A DNA stretch of 64,000 bases from Candidatus Sphingomonas phytovorans (GTDB taxonomy: Bacteria > Pseudomonadota > Alphaproteobacteria > Sphingomonadales > Sphingomonadaceae): the NCBI GenBank assembly GCA_029202385.1, contig CP119314.1, forward strand, positions 188,501 through 252,500. Reading direction: 5' to 3'. Of the stretch, positions 1 to 10,414 are shown in pieces. A model generated the notes under the pieces. That model did not search any database and was not told where the DNA came from. It saw only the letters and a list, made by a program, of their open reading frames with translations. Numbering within the stretch: the stretch's first letter is position 1; each line of letters starts with the position of its first letter. Made by a program: the position numbers and the translations under genes.

Positions 1-3
1 TCA

Positions 4-1323
4 TCATTTGCTCCAGACTAATTCATGAGCCAGCCGGGCCGCGGCGATGGCATTATGGTCGCGGTTGAGCCCGGCAATGACTTGCATGCCGATCGGCAGA
101 CCTTCCGCCGTGCGTCCGATCGGCACGGATGTGGCGGGGAGGCCGGGATAGGTGGCGAGGCCGGGCCAGGCGAATTGCAGGGCGAAGAAGGTCTGTTCGC
201 CATCGATGGGCAGCAAGCGCTGGCGCAGATCGGTGTCGTCATGCGCAAAGGCAGCGCTGCCCAGTGCCGGGGCGAAGACCACGTCGAAATCCTCGAACAG
301 CCGTGTCCAGGCGCGGGTGTTGCGTGCCTGGTCGTCGAGCATCGAGAACCATTGCGGCAGCGTCGCTGCGGTACCACCCTCGGGTGCGGCGCCACGCGCC
401 ATCGCGATGGCGAGCATGCGCATGTAATCGCCCTGCTGCCTGGCGAGATCGGGCAGGAGATCGGTGGAGCGCGATATTCGGGCCCCGGCGGTCTCCAGCT
501 TTATTGCGGCATGCTCGATCGCGGCGACGATCGCCGGATCGGCCCTGGCGAGCGGATGCTCGGTCAATAACAGGACGCGCAGGCCGCGCGGCCCTTCGAT
601 CGTCGCATGGGGCTGCGGGATATCGGCGACGAGATCGAACGCTAGCGCCAGGTCGGCCGCGTCGCGCGCCATCGGCCCGATCACCGAGAGGACGACGCGG
701 GCGCCGTCGGTGCCGGGAAAGAAATGCCCCTCGGTCGGCAGCACGCCGAAGGTCGGCTTGTGGCCCCATACGCCGCAGAAATGCGCGGGCACGCGGATCG
801 AGCCGCCGATATCGGAGCCATATTCGAGCGGCACCATCCCACTCGCCAGCGCCGCCGCCGATCCGCCGGAGGAGCCACCCGATACGCGGGCAAGGTCATG
901 CGGATTGTTAGTACGGCCGTAGATCGGGTTGACCGACTGAAGGTCGGCAAGGCCGACTGGCACGTTGGTCTTGCCGAGGAACACCGCGCCTGCCGCCTTC
1001 AATCGGGTGACCGCGACAGCATCCTTCTGCGCGATATGGTTGCGATGCGCCTCGAAGCCCCAGGTCGTCGGCAGGCCGGCGATATCGTAGCTTTCCTTGA
1101 TCGTCATCGGAACGCCGAGCAGCGGTGCCGTGTCGCCCGCGGCGAGGCGGCGATCCATCTCGGCCGCGTGCTGTCGTGCGCGATCGAAATCGCGCACGAC
1201 AACCGCGTTGATCAGCCCGTCGCGCGCCTCGATGCGAGCGATCGCCGCTTCGCATTCGAGGAGCGCGCTGGTTTCGCCGGCGCGGATCGCCGCGGCGGTT
1301 TCGAGGGCCGATTTCTCGGTCAT
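4..1323 (-). CDS. Amidase signature family protein
   Basis: Probable amide hydrolase of the amidase signature (AS) family, 439 aa, acting in the cytosol on an unknown carboxamide. The glycine/serine-rich AS signature is visible at about residues 149-180. The Ser-cisSer-Lys catalytic set fits K76 (TIKES), S151 (GGSSGGS) and S175 (GSDIGGSIR), with the 24-residue S-S spacing usual for the family. ATG start; the stop lies at the very left edge, so the gene is complete. It is a little shorter than many AS enzymes (about 460-500 aa). It is followed on the same strand by fatty-acid oxidation genes, but no substrate can be read from that. A GatA role is unlikely because gatB and gatC are not adjacent. 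Confidence 0.93.
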   Translation of the reverse strand: MTEKSALETAAAIRAGETSALLECEAAIARIEARDGLINAVVVRDFDRARQHAAEMDRRLAAGDTAPLLGVPMTIKESYDIAGLPTTWGFEAHRNHIAQKDAVAVTRLKAAGAVFLGKTNVPVGLADLQSVNPIYGRTNNPHDLARVSGGSSGGSAAALASGMVPLEYGSDIGGSIRVPAHFCGVWGHKPTFGVLPTEGHFFPGTDGARVVLSVIGPMARDAADLALAFDLVADIPQPHATIEGPRGLRVLLLTEHPLARADPAIVAAIEHAAIKLETAGARISRSTDLLPDLARQQGDYMRMLAIAMARGAAPEGGTAATLPQWFSMLDDQARNTRAWTRLFEDFDVVFAPALGSAAFAHDDTDLRQRLLPIDGEQTFFALQFAWPGLATYPGLPATSVPIGRTAEGLPIGMQVIAGLNRDHNAIAAARLAHELVWSK

Positions 1324-1331
1324 TCACCTAC

Positions 1332-1391
1332 TCCGTTCGCTTCGAGCGTGGTCGAGAAGCCATATATCTCGACTATGCTCGACACGAACGA
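1332..1391. repeat. Dispersed intergenic repeat, copy 1
   Basis: Intergenic sequence between the amidase and fadJ-like genes that ends in CTCGACACGAACGA and contains GTCGAGAAGC. The same elements recur in reverse orientation after gap (17199-17236) and in the birA-coaX gap (46951-47031). It is probably a small REP-like family of the genome; the edges are approximate. Confidence 0.5.
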
Positions 1392-1411
1392 CGAGGCAGC
1401 TTCCTGCGGCA

Positions 1412-3442
1412 TCAATTGAACCGCCCGCCGCTCTCCGCCTTCTCCTTCAGCAGCGGCGCAACCTTGAAGCCATGCTTCTCCAGGCCCGCGACGATCTTCT
1501 TCAGGCCTTCGGTATCGGCCCAGAACATCGGGCCGCCGCGATAGACCGGCCAGCCATAGCCATAGATCCACACCACATCGATGTCCGACGCGCGCTGTGC
1601 CATCTTCTCCTCCAGGATCAGCGCGCCTTCATTGACCATGGTGTAGAGCGTCTTCTCGATGATCTCCTCGTCGCTGATCTCGCGCTTCGCCAGGTTCGAC
1701 TTTGACCGGAACTCCTCGATGATCTCGGCTACCCGTGGGCTCGGCGTCGGGTTCCGCTTCTCGTCATAATCGTAGAAGCCCTTGCCGGTCTTCTGGCCCC
1801 AGCGGCCCTCCGCGGCGAGCGCGTCGCGGATATTCTCGATCCGAGTCGGGTCGCGGTGCCAGCCGATATCGACCCCGGCGAGATCGCTCATCTGGAACGG
1901 GCCCATCGGCATGCCGAATTCGACATGGACGCGGTCGATCTGTTCGGGCGTCGCGCCTTCCATCAGCAGCTTGTTGGCTTCGACCTGGCGCGGCATCAGC
2001 ATGCGGTTGCCGATGAAGCCGTGGCAGACGCCCGCGACTACGGCGACCTTCCTGATCGTCTTGGACAGCGCCATCACCGTGGCGAGGACATCGGGCGCGG
2101 TCTTCGCGCCGCGCACCACTTCCAGCAGCTTCATCACGTTCGCGGGCGAGAAGAAGTGCATGCCGAGTACGTCCGCGGGCCGGCTGGTGCTGGCCGCGAT
2201 CTCGTCGACATTGAGGTAGCTGGTGTTGGAAGCAAGGATCGCGCCCGGCTTGGCGATGGTGTCGAGCCGGCCGAAAATCTCCTTCTTCACGTCCATATTC
2301 TCATAGACCGCCTCGATGATCAGGTCGCAGTCCTTGAGCGCATCGAAATCGAGCGTCGGGTTCAGGGCGCCCATCGCAGCCTCGACCTGTTCCGGCTTCA
2401 TCCGGCCCTTGGCTGCGCTGGCTTCATAATTCTTGCGGATCACGCCCGTGCCGCGATCGAGCGCCTCCTGGGCCATTTCGACGATCGTCACGGGAATGCC
2501 GGCGCTCAGGAAGTTCATCGAGATGCCGCCGCCCATCGTGCCGGCGCCGATCACGCCGACACGCTTGATCGGGCGGAGCGCGATATCGGCCGGCACGCCG
2601 TCGATCTTCGCTGCCTGGCGCTCGGCGAAGAAGATATGGCGCTGCGCTGCCGACTGGACGCCCATGATCAGCTTCATGAACTCCTGCCGCTCGAACGCGA
2701 CGCCTTCTTCATACGTCGATCCGTCCGACGCCTTCTCGACACAGGCGATGTTGGCGGCGGGCGCGTCGAAGCCGCGGAAGCGCTTGGCGTTCTCCTTCTT
2801 GAACGCAGCGACCGCGTCAGGGTCCGGCGTCGCGGTCTTCTGGCTGGCGCGGGGCAGGGGAGTCTTGTCGGCTATGTCGCGTGCAAAGGTGATCGCGTCG
2901 GCTTCGAGGCTGTCCTCGCTGGCCAGCTTGTCGATCAGCCCCGCGTCGAGCGCGCGCTTGGCCGAGATCGGATCGCCCTTGGCGGTCATCTCCAGCGCGA
3001 GTGCAACGCCGGCGATGCGCGGGATGCGCTGCGTGCCGCCGGCACCCGGGAGCAGGCCCAGCTTCACCTCGGGCGTGCCGATCTTCGCGGAGGGAACCGC
3101 GATGCGGTAATGGCAGGCCAGGGTCACCTCGCAGCCGCCGCCCAGCGCCGTGCCGTGGATCGCGGCGACCACCGGCTTGTCCGATGCCTCGATCATGTCG
3201 ACCAGGGTCGGCAGGCCCGGCTCCTGCATCGGCTTGCCGAATTCGGTGATGTCGGCGCCGGCAAAGAAGGTGCGGCCGTCGCAGCGGATCACCATCGCCT
3301 TGATGCTGGCATCGGCGAGGCCTTCCTTCACGCCTGCCTCGAGGCCCTGGCGGACGGCGGCGCCCAGCGCGTTGACCGGTGGGTTGTCCGAGATGATGAC
3401 CAGTACGTCGTCATGGCGTTCGGTGCGAATGGGGGACGTCAT
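1412..3442 (-). CDS. 3-hydroxyacyl-CoA dehydrogenase / enoyl-CoA hydratase, FadJ/FadB-like
   Basis: Bifunctional beta-oxidation enzyme, about 676 aa from the chosen ATG, which has a GGAG ribosome site 7 bases upstream (an in-frame start 15 bases earlier is possible). The N-terminal crotonase domain (about residues 5-190) shows the oxyanion-hole region FAGADI and GTALGGGCE. The C-terminal NAD-binding Rossmann fold starts near residue 295 with [12 protein letters not shown], followed by the two 3HCDH C-terminal domains. It should hydrate enoyl-CoA and oxidise the 3-hydroxyacyl-CoA. No thiolase lies beside it, so its partner is elsewhere. The serine hydrolase upstream is on the same strand. Confidence 0.95.
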   Translation of the reverse strand: MTSPIRTERHDDVLVIISDNPPVNALGAAVRQGLEAGVKEGLADASIKAMVIRCDGRTFFAGADITEFGKPMQEPGLPTLVDMIEASDKPVVAAIHGTALGGGCEVTLACHYRIAVPSAKIGTPEVKLGLLPGAGGTQRIPRIAGVALALEMTAKGDPISAKRALDAGLIDKLASEDSLEADAITFARDIADKTPLPRASQKTATPDPDAVAAFKKENAKRFRGFDAPAANIACVEKASDGSTYEEGVAFERQEFMKLIMGVQSAAQRHIFFAERQAAKIDGVPADIALRPIKRVGVIGAGTMGGGISMNFLSAGIPVTIVEMAQEALDRGTGVIRKNYEASAAKGRMKPEQVEAAMGALNPTLDFDALKDCDLIIEAVYENMDVKKEIFGRLDTIAKPGAILASNTSYLNVDEIAASTSRPADVLGMHFFSPANVMKLLEVVRGAKTAPDVLATVMALSKTIRKVAVVAGVCHGFIGNRMLMPRQVEANKLLMEGATPEQIDRVHVEFGMPMGPFQMSDLAGVDIGWHRDPTRIENIRDALAAEGRWGQKTGKGFYDYDEKRNPTPSPRVAEIIEEFRSKSNLAKREISDEEIIEKTLYTMVNEGALILEEKMAQRASDIDVVWIYGYGWPVYRGGPMFWADTEGLKKIVAGLEKHGFKVAPLLKEKAESGGRFN

Positions 3443-3502
3443 TTCACTCTCCTGCAATCTTCGGAATTCCGGGGCTCGCCCGGACGAGTAGGTCTGGGTT
3501 GA

Positions 3503-4738
3503 TCAGGTCAGGGCCGAATAGATCAGCGTCTTCAGCTCGCGGCGGATCGGATATACGTTGGACGGGCTCATCTGAGTCATGAATATCATGGTCAGGCGCT
3601 CGACGGGATCGATGAAGAAGGCGGTCGAAAACATGCCGCCCCAATAATATTCTCCCACCGATCCCGGGATCATGGATCGCGCCACGTCGATATTGACCGC
3701 GAAGCCAAGCCCGAATCCCGTCCCGGCGTTGGCCGCCTCGCTGAACAGCGATCTGGACATGCTCGACAGGTCCGAGCTGCCCGGGAGATGGTTCCGGGTC
3801 ATCAGGTCGATCGTCTTGCGTCCGACGATGCGGGCGCCGTCGAGCTCGCCGCCATTGAGGCACATGCGGCAGAAGCGGTGATAGTCGAGCGCGGTCGACA
3901 CCAGTCCGCCGCCGCCCGATACGAGCTTGGGCATCCGGCTCCACGCGCTTTCAGCGCCGCGATCGTACATCACGCGGCCCTTGCCGGGCACGAAGGTGTA
4001 GCAATCGGTCAGGCGATCGATCTTGTCCGCCGGCACCGCGAAGAAGGTGTCGTCCATCTTCAGCGGCGCGAAGATCCTTGCGCTGAAGAAGTCGGCCAGC
4101 GGCATGCCCGCGACGCGCTGGACGACCGCGCCGAGTACGTCGGTCGATACAGAATAATTCCAGGCCTCGCCCGGCGAGAATTCAAGCGGGATCTGGCCAA
4201 GCGCGGCGACGAAGGTGTCGAGGTCGAGATTGCCGTGCCAGTTCTCGATCTTCCCCTCGCGATACGCCGCATCGATGTTGGATCGGTTCTGGAAGCCGTA
4301 GGTCAGCCCCGAGGTATGGCGCAGCAGGTCGACCATGCGCATCGGCTCGGCGGTCGGCTTCGTCTGGAACGGAACGCCGGCCCCGCCGCCGTTATAGACT
4401 CCGAGGCCCTTCAACTCGGGCAGGACGTGATGGACCGGCGTATCGACGGCGACCTTGCCCTCCTCGACCAGCATCATGAAGGCGATCGAGGTGATCGGCT
4501 TGGTCATCGAGGCGATGCGGAACAGGGACGATTCGTCGATTGCCCCTTTTCCGGTCGTGGCGCCGCCTTCGCGCGCGGCGCCCAGATTCGCGAAATGCAC
4601 GATCTCGCCGTTACGGCCGACGAGCAATTGGGCGTTGGGAAGCTTGCCGGAATCGACATAGCGATCCTGCAGGAAGCTATCGATCCGGGCGAGCCGAGAT
4701 GCATCGAAACCGTGCGACTCGGGCTTGGCGATCTTCAT
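3503..4738 (-). CDS. Beta-lactamase family serine hydrolase (class C / EstB-like fold)
   Basis: About 411 aa from the ATG (MKIAKPESHG) chosen because the upstream in-frame extension has no homologous look and would overlap the divergent ligase gene. Serine beta-lactamase / penicillin-binding fold: the SxxK nucleophile motif is S77-M-T-K80, and a Tyr-containing second motif follows in WNYSVS. No signal peptide is visible, which suggests a cytosolic esterase or lactone hydrolase rather than a true beta-lactamase. It sits between fadJ-like and acyl-CoA ligase genes, so a role in degrading an ester or lactone with that set is plausible but is inference. Confidence 0.9.
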   Translation of the reverse strand: MKIAKPESHGFDASRLARIDSFLQDRYVDSGKLPNAQLLVGRNGEIVHFANLGAAREGGATTGKGAIDESSLFRIASMTKPITSIAFMMLVEEGKVAVDTPVHHVLPELKGLGVYNGGGAGVPFQTKPTAEPMRMVDLLRHTSGLTYGFQNRSNIDAAYREGKIENWHGNLDLDTFVAALGQIPLEFSPGEAWNYSVSTDVLGAVVQRVAGMPLADFFSARIFAPLKMDDTFFAVPADKIDRLTDCYTFVPGKGRVMYDRGAESAWSRMPKLVSGGGGLVSTALDYHRFCRMCLNGGELDGARIVGRKTIDLMTRNHLPGSSDLSSMSRSLFSEAANAGTGFGLGFAVNIDVARSMIPGSVGEYYWGGMFSTAFFIDPVERLTMIFMTQMSPSNVYPIRRELKTLIYSALT

Positions 4739-4820
4739 GTGTGGCCCATACCCCTCATTCGAAATGGTATCTTTCCTATTGCCTTGAGCGGCGCATGAAT
4801 CAACACTAACCTTGGAAAAA

Positions 4821-6647
4821 ATGGCTGATAAGCCAAACCCGACATTCAAGTCAGTTCGGCTGTCGCCGGCGGACAAAGTCATGGAGAGATGCGTCTTGGA
4901 TACCGAACCGCTCGTTGCGCTCGATCCGGCCTGGCCGAAAATGACCCTGCCGGAGGTCGAGGCCGTGCTCACCGCGCCGGGCGAGCGCTTCGAGATGGAG
5001 ACGATCACCGTAAACGGCATTCCCACCCGCGTATGGAAGAACGCGCCACCCTCGCTCGGCTGGCTGATCCAGGCGTCGCGCCTGCACGGTGCCCGGCTCT
5101 TCACCATCTATGAGGACGAGCGCGTCACCTATGACGCGAATTTTCGCGCGGTGGCGACTCTGGCCGGCAAGCTGCGGGAAATGGGTATCGCCAAGGGGGA
5201 TCGTGTCGGTCTGGCGATGCGCAACCTGCCCGAATGGCCGGTGATCTTCTTCGCCGCGGCGAGCATCGGGGCGATCGTCGTGCCGCTCAACGCCTGGTGG
5301 ACGGCGGGCGAACTCGAATATGGCATCGACGATTCGGGTGCCAGGCTGCTGTTCGTCGATGACGAGCGATACCAGCGCCTGCGCGCGCATGATGCGCCGC
5401 TGCCAGCGCTCGAGCGCATGATCGTTTCGCGGGCCTCCAGCGCGCTCGATGCACGGGCTTCGCGGCTTGAGGATCTGATCGGAACGCCGAACGATTATGC
5501 GACTCTGCCTGGCACGGCACTGCCGCCGAGCGAGATCGCGCCTGACGACGACGCCACGATCTTCTACACCAGCGGGACCACCGGAAACCCGAAGGGAGCG
5601 CTGGGCACCCATCGGAACATGATGAGCAACATCATGTCGGGCGGTTATAATGGAGCGCGTTCCCTGCTTCGACGTGGCGAGGAGATTCCGGCGCCGACCC
5701 CTCGCGTGACGCTTACCGTGATCCCGCTTTTCCACGTCACCGCATGCAGTGCGGGCATGATGGGTTCGATCGCCGCGGGAAGCTCGCTGATCTTCATGCG
5801 CAAATGGGACACGGTCCGCGCGATGGAGATCATCGAGCGCGAGAAGGTCAACATCACCGGCGGCGTGCCGACGATCGCGTGGCAATTGCTCGAGCATCCG
5901 GATCGCGCCAGATACGACCTCTCCTCGCTTGAGGCGATCGCCTATGGTGGCGCCCCGTCGGCGCCCGAACTGGTCAGGCGCATCCACACCGAGTTCGGCG
6001 CGCTGCCCGGCAATGGCTGGGGCATGACCGAGACGATGGCGACGGTCACCGGTCATTCCAGCGAGGACTATCTCAACCGCCCGACCAGCGCTGGTCCGCC
6101 TGTGCCGGTCGCCGACCTGAAGATCATGGACGAGGACGGCGCCAAAGAACTGGCGGTCGGCGAAGTCGGGGAGCTCTGGGCGCGCGGGCCGATGATCGTG
6201 AAGGGATATTGGAACAAGCCTGAAGCGACGGCGGCGACCTTCATCGACGGATGGGTGCGCACCGGCGATCTGGCGCGCCTCGACGAGGAAGGCTTCGTCT
6301 ATATCGTCGACCGGGCGAAGGACATGATCATCCGTGGCGGCGAGAACATCTATTCGAGCGAGGTAGAGAATGTTCTCTACGCTCATCCCGCCGTCACCGA
6401 TTGCGCGCTGATCGGCATCCCGCATCGGACTTTGGGCGAGGAGCCTGCGGCGGTAGTGCATCTCGCGCCGGGCATGGAGGTAAGCGAGGTCGAACTCCAA
6501 GCCTGGGTGCGCGAGCGGCTGGCGATCTTCAAGACGCCAGTCGCGATCCGCTTCGTGAAGGAGACCTTGCCGCGGAACGCGAACGGCAAGATCCTGAAGA
6601 AGGACCTGAAGGTCCTGTTCGAGGACCGGATCGGCCAGGCGGCCTGA
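4821..6647 (+). CDS. Class I adenylate-forming acyl-CoA ligase
   Basis: ATP-dependent acid:CoA ligase of the AMP-binding superfamily, 608 aa. The phosphate loop YTSGTTGNPKG and the adenylation motifs GWGMTE, TGD and the lysine near PRNANGKILKKDL are all present, so it should be active. The start is taken at ATG 4821; a TTG nine bases upstream is in frame. The gene is divergent from the serine hydrolase, with about 80 bp between starts holding both promoters. With the fadJ-like gene it suggests activation of a fatty or aryl-alkanoic acid followed by beta-oxidation; the substrate is unknown. Confidence 0.94.
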   Translation: MADKPNPTFKSVRLSPADKVMERCVLDTEPLVALDPAWPKMTLPEVEAVLTAPGERFEMETITVNGIPTRVWKNAPPSLGWLIQASRLHGARLFTIYEDERVTYDANFRAVATLAGKLREMGIAKGDRVGLAMRNLPEWPVIFFAAASIGAIVVPLNAWWTAGELEYGIDDSGARLLFVDDERYQRLRAHDAPLPALERMIVSRASSALDARASRLEDLIGTPNDYATLPGTALPPSEIAPDDDATIFYTSGTTGNPKGALGTHRNMMSNIMSGGYNGARSLLRRGEEIPAPTPRVTLTVIPLFHVTACSAGMMGSIAAGSSLIFMRKWDTVRAMEIIEREKVNITGGVPTIAWQLLEHPDRARYDLSSLEAIAYGGAPSAPELVRRIHTEFGALPGNGWGMTETMATVTGHSSEDYLNRPTSAGPPVPVADLKIMDEDGAKELAVGEVGELWARGPMIVKGYWNKPEATAATFIDGWVRTGDLARLDEEGFVYIVDRAKDMIIRGGENIYSSEVENVLYAHPAVTDCALIGIPHRTLGEEPAAVVHLAPGMEVSEVELQAWVRERLAIFKTPVAIRFVKETLPRNANGKILKKDLKVLFEDRIGQAA

Positions 6648-6649
6648 CC

Positions 6650-6683
6650 CGAAGCCTATGCTTCCCTTCGGAGGGGGCTTTAA
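6650..6683. terminator. Possible convergent terminator
   Basis: Between two convergent genes. CCGAAG (6650-6655) can pair with CTTCGG (6667-6672), or AAGCC with GGCTT just before TTTAA. The stems compete and the T tract is short, so this is only a weak candidate. Confidence 0.3.
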
Positions 6684-7144
6684 CGCGTGGCCGTGACGCG
6701 CTCTTTCATTGACGCGACGAAGCTTGCTTGTGCGGCCGGCGTGTCGAATGCCCTGGGCGGGATGATGAAGGCATTCCCGCTACTCCCCTCGACGACGACA
6801 TAGCCTCGTTCAGTCGTGACCGATCGAATATTCTTCCACGAAATCCGGCCGCTTTTGCGTCCGACGATCGTGGTGATGCCCGATGTACCGAGGGTGATGG
6901 TCCGTGCCTGCGGCTTGAAGCGGAATTGCGGATATAGCACGAGCAGCAGGATCGGGATCGCACCAATCGCCAGGGGGGCGGCCAGCGTCGAAAGGGACGG
7001 CGGCGCTGGGTAGGACATTAGCAGATAGGCCGGAACCGCAAAGATCGCGAAGATCCCCAGATGGGACCTCCACAGCCGCTGACGCCAGGCACGCCAATAC
7101 CAGGTCCAGATTTCTCCACGGCGGGAGGCATATTCAATCGTCAC
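6680..7144 (-). CDS. YcxB-like membrane protein
   Basis: About 154 aa from a GTG start with GAGAAAGAT upstream; a TTG 51 bases earlier is an alternative. Two hydrophobic segments around residues 28-75 (GIFAIFAVP and the APLAIGAIPILLLVLYP stretch) are followed by a beta-rich soluble tail with GRKSGRISWKNIRSV, the pattern of YcxB-like C-terminal domains. Function is unknown. It is convergent with the acyl-CoA ligase and stands alone. Confidence 0.72.
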   Translation of the reverse strand: MTIEYASRRGEIWTWYWRAWRQRLWRSHLGIFAIFAVPAYLLMSYPAPPSLSTLAAPLAIGAIPILLLVLYPQFRFKPQARTITLGTSGITTIVGRKSGRISWKNIRSVTTERGYVVVEGSSGNAFIIPPRAFDTPAAQASFVASMKERVTATR

Positions 7145-7352
7145 GGGCGTATCTTTCTCGTGCGGGACGGCGGGCTTTAGGCATTTCGCGCGCAATGTCT
7201 CAAGCGCGTTGACCGGTCAGGCGAAAAAGGCGCGGTAGCAACACTCGGGCAATACTCTAGCGTTTGCCGGACCCTCTGGCTGCACGCTATGGTTCGTGCC
7301 GACACGCCAGATGTCAATCGCGAGACGATGATCTCGCCTAGGGAGAGTCATC

Positions 7353-8174
7353 ATGCGCCTGCCGTTCATCGTCCTTTCGTTCGCCTGCCTTTCGGTAGCG
7401 GGCATTGCCGTCTCCATGCCGCTCGCGCCGACCGAACCGATATTGGCCGCGGCCGTGAAATCCTCGACACGCACGCCTGCCAATATCGCACGTGACCAGT
7501 ATCGCCATCCGGCCGAGACGCTGGCGTTCTTCGACGTGAAGCCGACCGATTCGGTGGTGGAGATCTGGCCGGGTGGTGGATGGTACACCGAGATTCTTGC
7601 GCCGTATCTCGCGGCGGGCGGCAAGTTGACCATCGTATCCCCGCCGGGGCGTCCTTCGGTGGGGATCGGCGCGAAGCTCGACAAGGATGTCGCGACCTAT
7701 GGCAAGGTCGCCCGTGCGAACTTCCCGAGCGCGCTTGGCGGGACCGGCGTTGCTCCCGGTACTGCTGACAAGGTGTTGACCTTCCGCAACGTCCATAACT
7801 GGCGGATGGGGTATCTGCGTCCCGACAAGATGGATTATAGCGCGGCTGCCTTCCGCGAGATCTATGCGATGCTGAAGCCGGGCGGCGTGCTCGGCATCGA
7901 GGATCACCGCCTGCCCGAGAACGCCGACAATGAGCGGGAGCGGACCAGCGGCTACATCAAGGTCTCGACCATCCGGAAGCTCGCCGAGGATGCCGGTTTC
8001 CAGTTCGCGGGGGCGAGCGAGGTTAACGCCAATCCAAAGGACACGCACAACTGGCCCGAGGGCGTCTGGACACTGCCGCCGAGCCTGCAACTGGGCGACA
8101 AGGATCGCGAGAAATATGTCTCGATCGGCGAGAGCGACAGGATGACGCTCAAGTTCGTCAAGCCGGCGAAGTAG
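7353..8174 (+). CDS. Exported class I SAM-dependent methyltransferase-like protein
   Basis: 273 aa with an N-terminal signal sequence (hydrophobic core in residues 3-22, SLPA-like small residues after it) and then a Rossmann methyltransferase fold. Motif I is VVEIWPGGGWYTEIL near residue 70, and a later acidic strand reads GVLGIEDHR. The family is a predicted methyltransferase found with signal peptides in many proteobacteria; its substrate is unknown, and it is unclear how SAM would be available outside the cytoplasm. Ribosome site GGAGAG lies 6 bases before the ATG. No operon partner. Confidence 0.85.
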   Translation: MRLPFIVLSFACLSVAGIAVSMPLAPTEPILAAAVKSSTRTPANIARDQYRHPAETLAFFDVKPTDSVVEIWPGGGWYTEILAPYLAAGGKLTIVSPPGRPSVGIGAKLDKDVATYGKVARANFPSALGGTGVAPGTADKVLTFRNVHNWRMGYLRPDKMDYSAAAFREIYAMLKPGGVLGIEDHRLPENADNERERTSGYIKVSTIRKLAEDAGFQFAGASEVNANPKDTHNWPEGVWTLPPSLQLGDKDREKYVSIGESDRMTLKFVKPAK

Positions 8175-8186
8175 AGCGCACGGCTC

Positions 8187-8906
8187 CTATTTGGGGGCCA
8201 GGGCGAAATCGACGCTGACGGTCACCTGGCTGGTATTGGTGCCGGCCATCACTGGCGGCGCCGCGACGGCTTGTGGCGCAACCTTGTCCATCGCCATCAC
8301 CTCATAGGCGATCGGTGCGCTTGAGGCGCCGCCGTCCCGGATGGTGAGAATCCGCACGACCTTGAGATTGGCCGCCTGGGCGTAGGTTTCCGCCCGTGCC
8401 CGCGCGGCCTTGTAGGCATTGGCATAGGCCGACCGGCTCGCGGCTTCGGGATCGCCGACGCGCAAATCCGGTCCGGACAGGACATTGGCGCCGGCCTGGG
8501 TCACCGCGGAGATCGCCGCGCCAGCCTTGTCCACGGCGCGCATGCGCACCGAGACGACGTTGCTCGCTTCGAACTTGTTCTTGTTCGGGCCCCAGTCGAG
8601 CCGGGAGACGGTCAGCCTCTGGGTCTGCATGTCAGCCTTGGCGACGCCGAAACCCTGCAGTGCCGACACGACCTTGTTCATGATATCGTTGTTGGCGGTC
8701 GTCGCCGCGTCTGCCGTCGCGGCAATCGAGGAGACGCCGGCGGAGAATCTCGCTTCGTTCGGCGCCGTTTCCGCTTCCCCGCTCGCGGTGACCTGGAGCA
8801 GCACTTCGTCGTGCCCGACGCCGCGCGGATCGCGGGTGCCGGGAGAGCAGGCGCCCAGCGCGAGCGCGCCACCCGTGGCTATCCATCCGATCGTCGATCC
8901 GCGCAT
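8187..8906 (-). CDS. SIMPL domain lipoprotein
   Basis: 239 aa from the ATG with an AGGAGA ribosome site; the longer upstream reading frame runs toward glpK and is not needed. The signal peptide ends in a lipobox-like LALGAC, so it is probably lipid-anchored and periplasmic. The rest matches the SIMPL (DUF541, YggE-like) fold: VTASGEAETAPNEARF at the start of the domain and a repeated beta/alpha pattern. YggE-type proteins are linked to oxidative stress, but the molecular role is unknown. The gene lies 23 bp downstream of glpK on the same strand. Confidence 0.86.
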   Translation of the reverse strand: MRGSTIGWIATGGALALGACSPGTRDPRGVGHDEVLLQVTASGEAETAPNEARFSAGVSSIAATADAATTANNDIMNKVVSALQGFGVAKADMQTQRLTVSRLDWGPNKNKFEASNVVSVRMRAVDKAGAAISAVTQAGANVLSGPDLRVGDPEAASRSAYANAYKAARARAETYAQAANLKVVRILTIRDGGASSAPIAYEVMAMDKVAPQAVAAPPVMAGTNTSQVTVSVDFALAPK

Positions 8907-8929
8907 ATCAGTCTCCTGTCGTTCCCGCG

Positions 8930-10396
8930 TCACTCCCGGGCAATGACGCCGCGTACCGCCTTGTTCCAACCCGTCAGACGTTGCTTCCGCATGTCGACGG
9001 CCATCCCGGGCTCGAACATCTCGACGTCGCCGCGCATCACGCTTGCCTCTTCGAGGTCCCTGAACAGCCCTGACCCAACCCCGGCCAGCATCGCGGCGCC
9101 AAGCGCGGTGGTCTCCGCGAACTTCGGCCGCTCGACACTCACGCCCAGGATGTCGGCCAGATCCTGCGCCATCCAGTCATTGGCCACCATGCCGCCGTCG
9201 ATGCGCAAGGTCTTCCAGTCGACGCCGTCAGCCGCAAAGGCGGTTTTCAGGTCATGCGCCTGGTGCGCCATCGATTCGAGCGCGGCACGGACGATATGCG
9301 CGCGCTCGCTGGAGAAGCTGAGGCCGGAGATCGTTCCGCGCGCATCGGGTTCCCACCATGGCGCACCCAACCCGGACAGCGCCGGCACGAAATAAACGCC
9401 GCCATTGTCCGACACGCTGCGCGCCAGCTTCTCGGTTTCCGCGGCGTTGCCGATCAGATTGAGTGTATCGCGCAGCCATTTCACCAGGCTGCCCGCCACG
9501 AACACCGACCCCTCCAGCGCATAAGCACGCCTGCCATCCAGCTGCCATGCGATCGTGGAGAGCAGCCGGTTTCGCGAGGTCGGCGGGGTCGGCCCGGCCT
9601 GGGTCAGCACGAAGGCGCCGGTGCCGAAGGTCGCCTTGGTCTCGCCGAGTTCAAGGCATGACTGGCCGATCGTCGCTGCCTGCTGGTCCCCGGCGATGCC
9701 GCAGATCGGGATGGCGGGACCGAACAGGGTGGTCTCGCCGAACCGCCCGGCGCAATCGACGATCTCCGGCAGCGCAGCGCGTGGCGCGCCGAACAGGTCG
9801 ATCAGCCCGTCGTCCCACTGGCCGCTGCCGATCGCCATCAGCGCGGTACGGCTCGCGTTGGTCGCGTCGGTGATGTGCAGCCCGCCGGTCAGCTTCCAGA
9901 TCAGCCAGCTTTCGATCGTGCCGATGGCAAGCCGATCCCCGGCTTCCTTGAGCTGCGGCCAATGGGCCATCGCCCAGCCGATCTTCGAGCCCGAGAAATA
10001 GGGATCGAGTAGCAGACCGGTCTTGGCCTGAACCACGGGCTCGTGTCCGGCATCCCGCAAATCGCGACAGACCGCGGCGGTGCGGCGATCCTGCCAGACG
10101 ATCGCGGGAGCGAGCGGCTCGCCGGTCTGGCGATCCCAGAACACCACCGTCTCGCGCTGGTTGGTGATGCCGATCGCCGCAATCCGCTCGGCGCCCCCGC
10201 ATCGTTCGATCACCTTGCGCGATAGGGCGAGCGTCTTGTCCCAGATCTCGGTCGCGTCATGTTCGACCCGCCCACTTTCCGGATAATGTTGGATCAATTC
10301 GGCGGATTCGCTCGTAAGGCACTTGCCGTCGGGTGCGAACAGCATCGCCCGTGTCGAGGTGGTGCCTTCGTCGATGACCAGGATGAGATCGCGCAT
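8930..10396 (-). CDS. glpK: Glycerol kinase
   Basis: FGGY-family carbohydrate kinase, 488 aa, close to the usual 495-500. The N-terminal phosphate motif DEGTTSTRAMLF, the WQDRRT region, the GIAGDQQAA phosphate-2 motif and the ALEGSVFVAG segment are those of glycerol kinase rather than xylulose or gluconate kinases. It converts glycerol and ATP to glycerol 3-phosphate in the cytosol. No glpD or glpF is in the window, so it is an isolated gene here. The promoter region contains a long perfect hairpin. Confidence 0.95.
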   Translation of the reverse strand: MRDLILVIDEGTTSTRAMLFAPDGKCLTSESAELIQHYPESGRVEHDATEIWDKTLALSRKVIERCGGAERIAAIGITNQRETVVFWDRQTGEPLAPAIVWQDRRTAAVCRDLRDAGHEPVVQAKTGLLLDPYFSGSKIGWAMAHWPQLKEAGDRLAIGTIESWLIWKLTGGLHITDATNASRTALMAIGSGQWDDGLIDLFGAPRAALPEIVDCAGRFGETTLFGPAIPICGIAGDQQAATIGQSCLELGETKATFGTGAFVLTQAGPTPPTSRNRLLSTIAWQLDGRRAYALEGSVFVAGSLVKWLRDTLNLIGNAAETEKLARSVSDNGGVYFVPALSGLGAPWWEPDARGTISGLSFSSERAHIVRAALESMAHQAHDLKTAFAADGVDWKTLRIDGGMVANDWMAQDLADILGVSVERPKFAETTALGAAMLAGVGSGLFRDLEEASVMRGDVEMFEPGMAVDMRKQRLTGWNKAVRGVIARE

Positions 10397-10414
10397 CGGG
10401 CGAGGTTAGGGGCC

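Noticed and set aside
1856..3502. 548-codon plus-strand frame opposite the fadJ-like gene
   Set aside because: It is the antisense shadow of a clear enzyme gene; His/Arg-rich content is typical of reverse frames in high-GC DNA.
7338..8090. 250-codon minus frame opposite the exported methyltransferase
   Set aside because: Antisense shadow; the plus frame has signal peptide and SAM motif.
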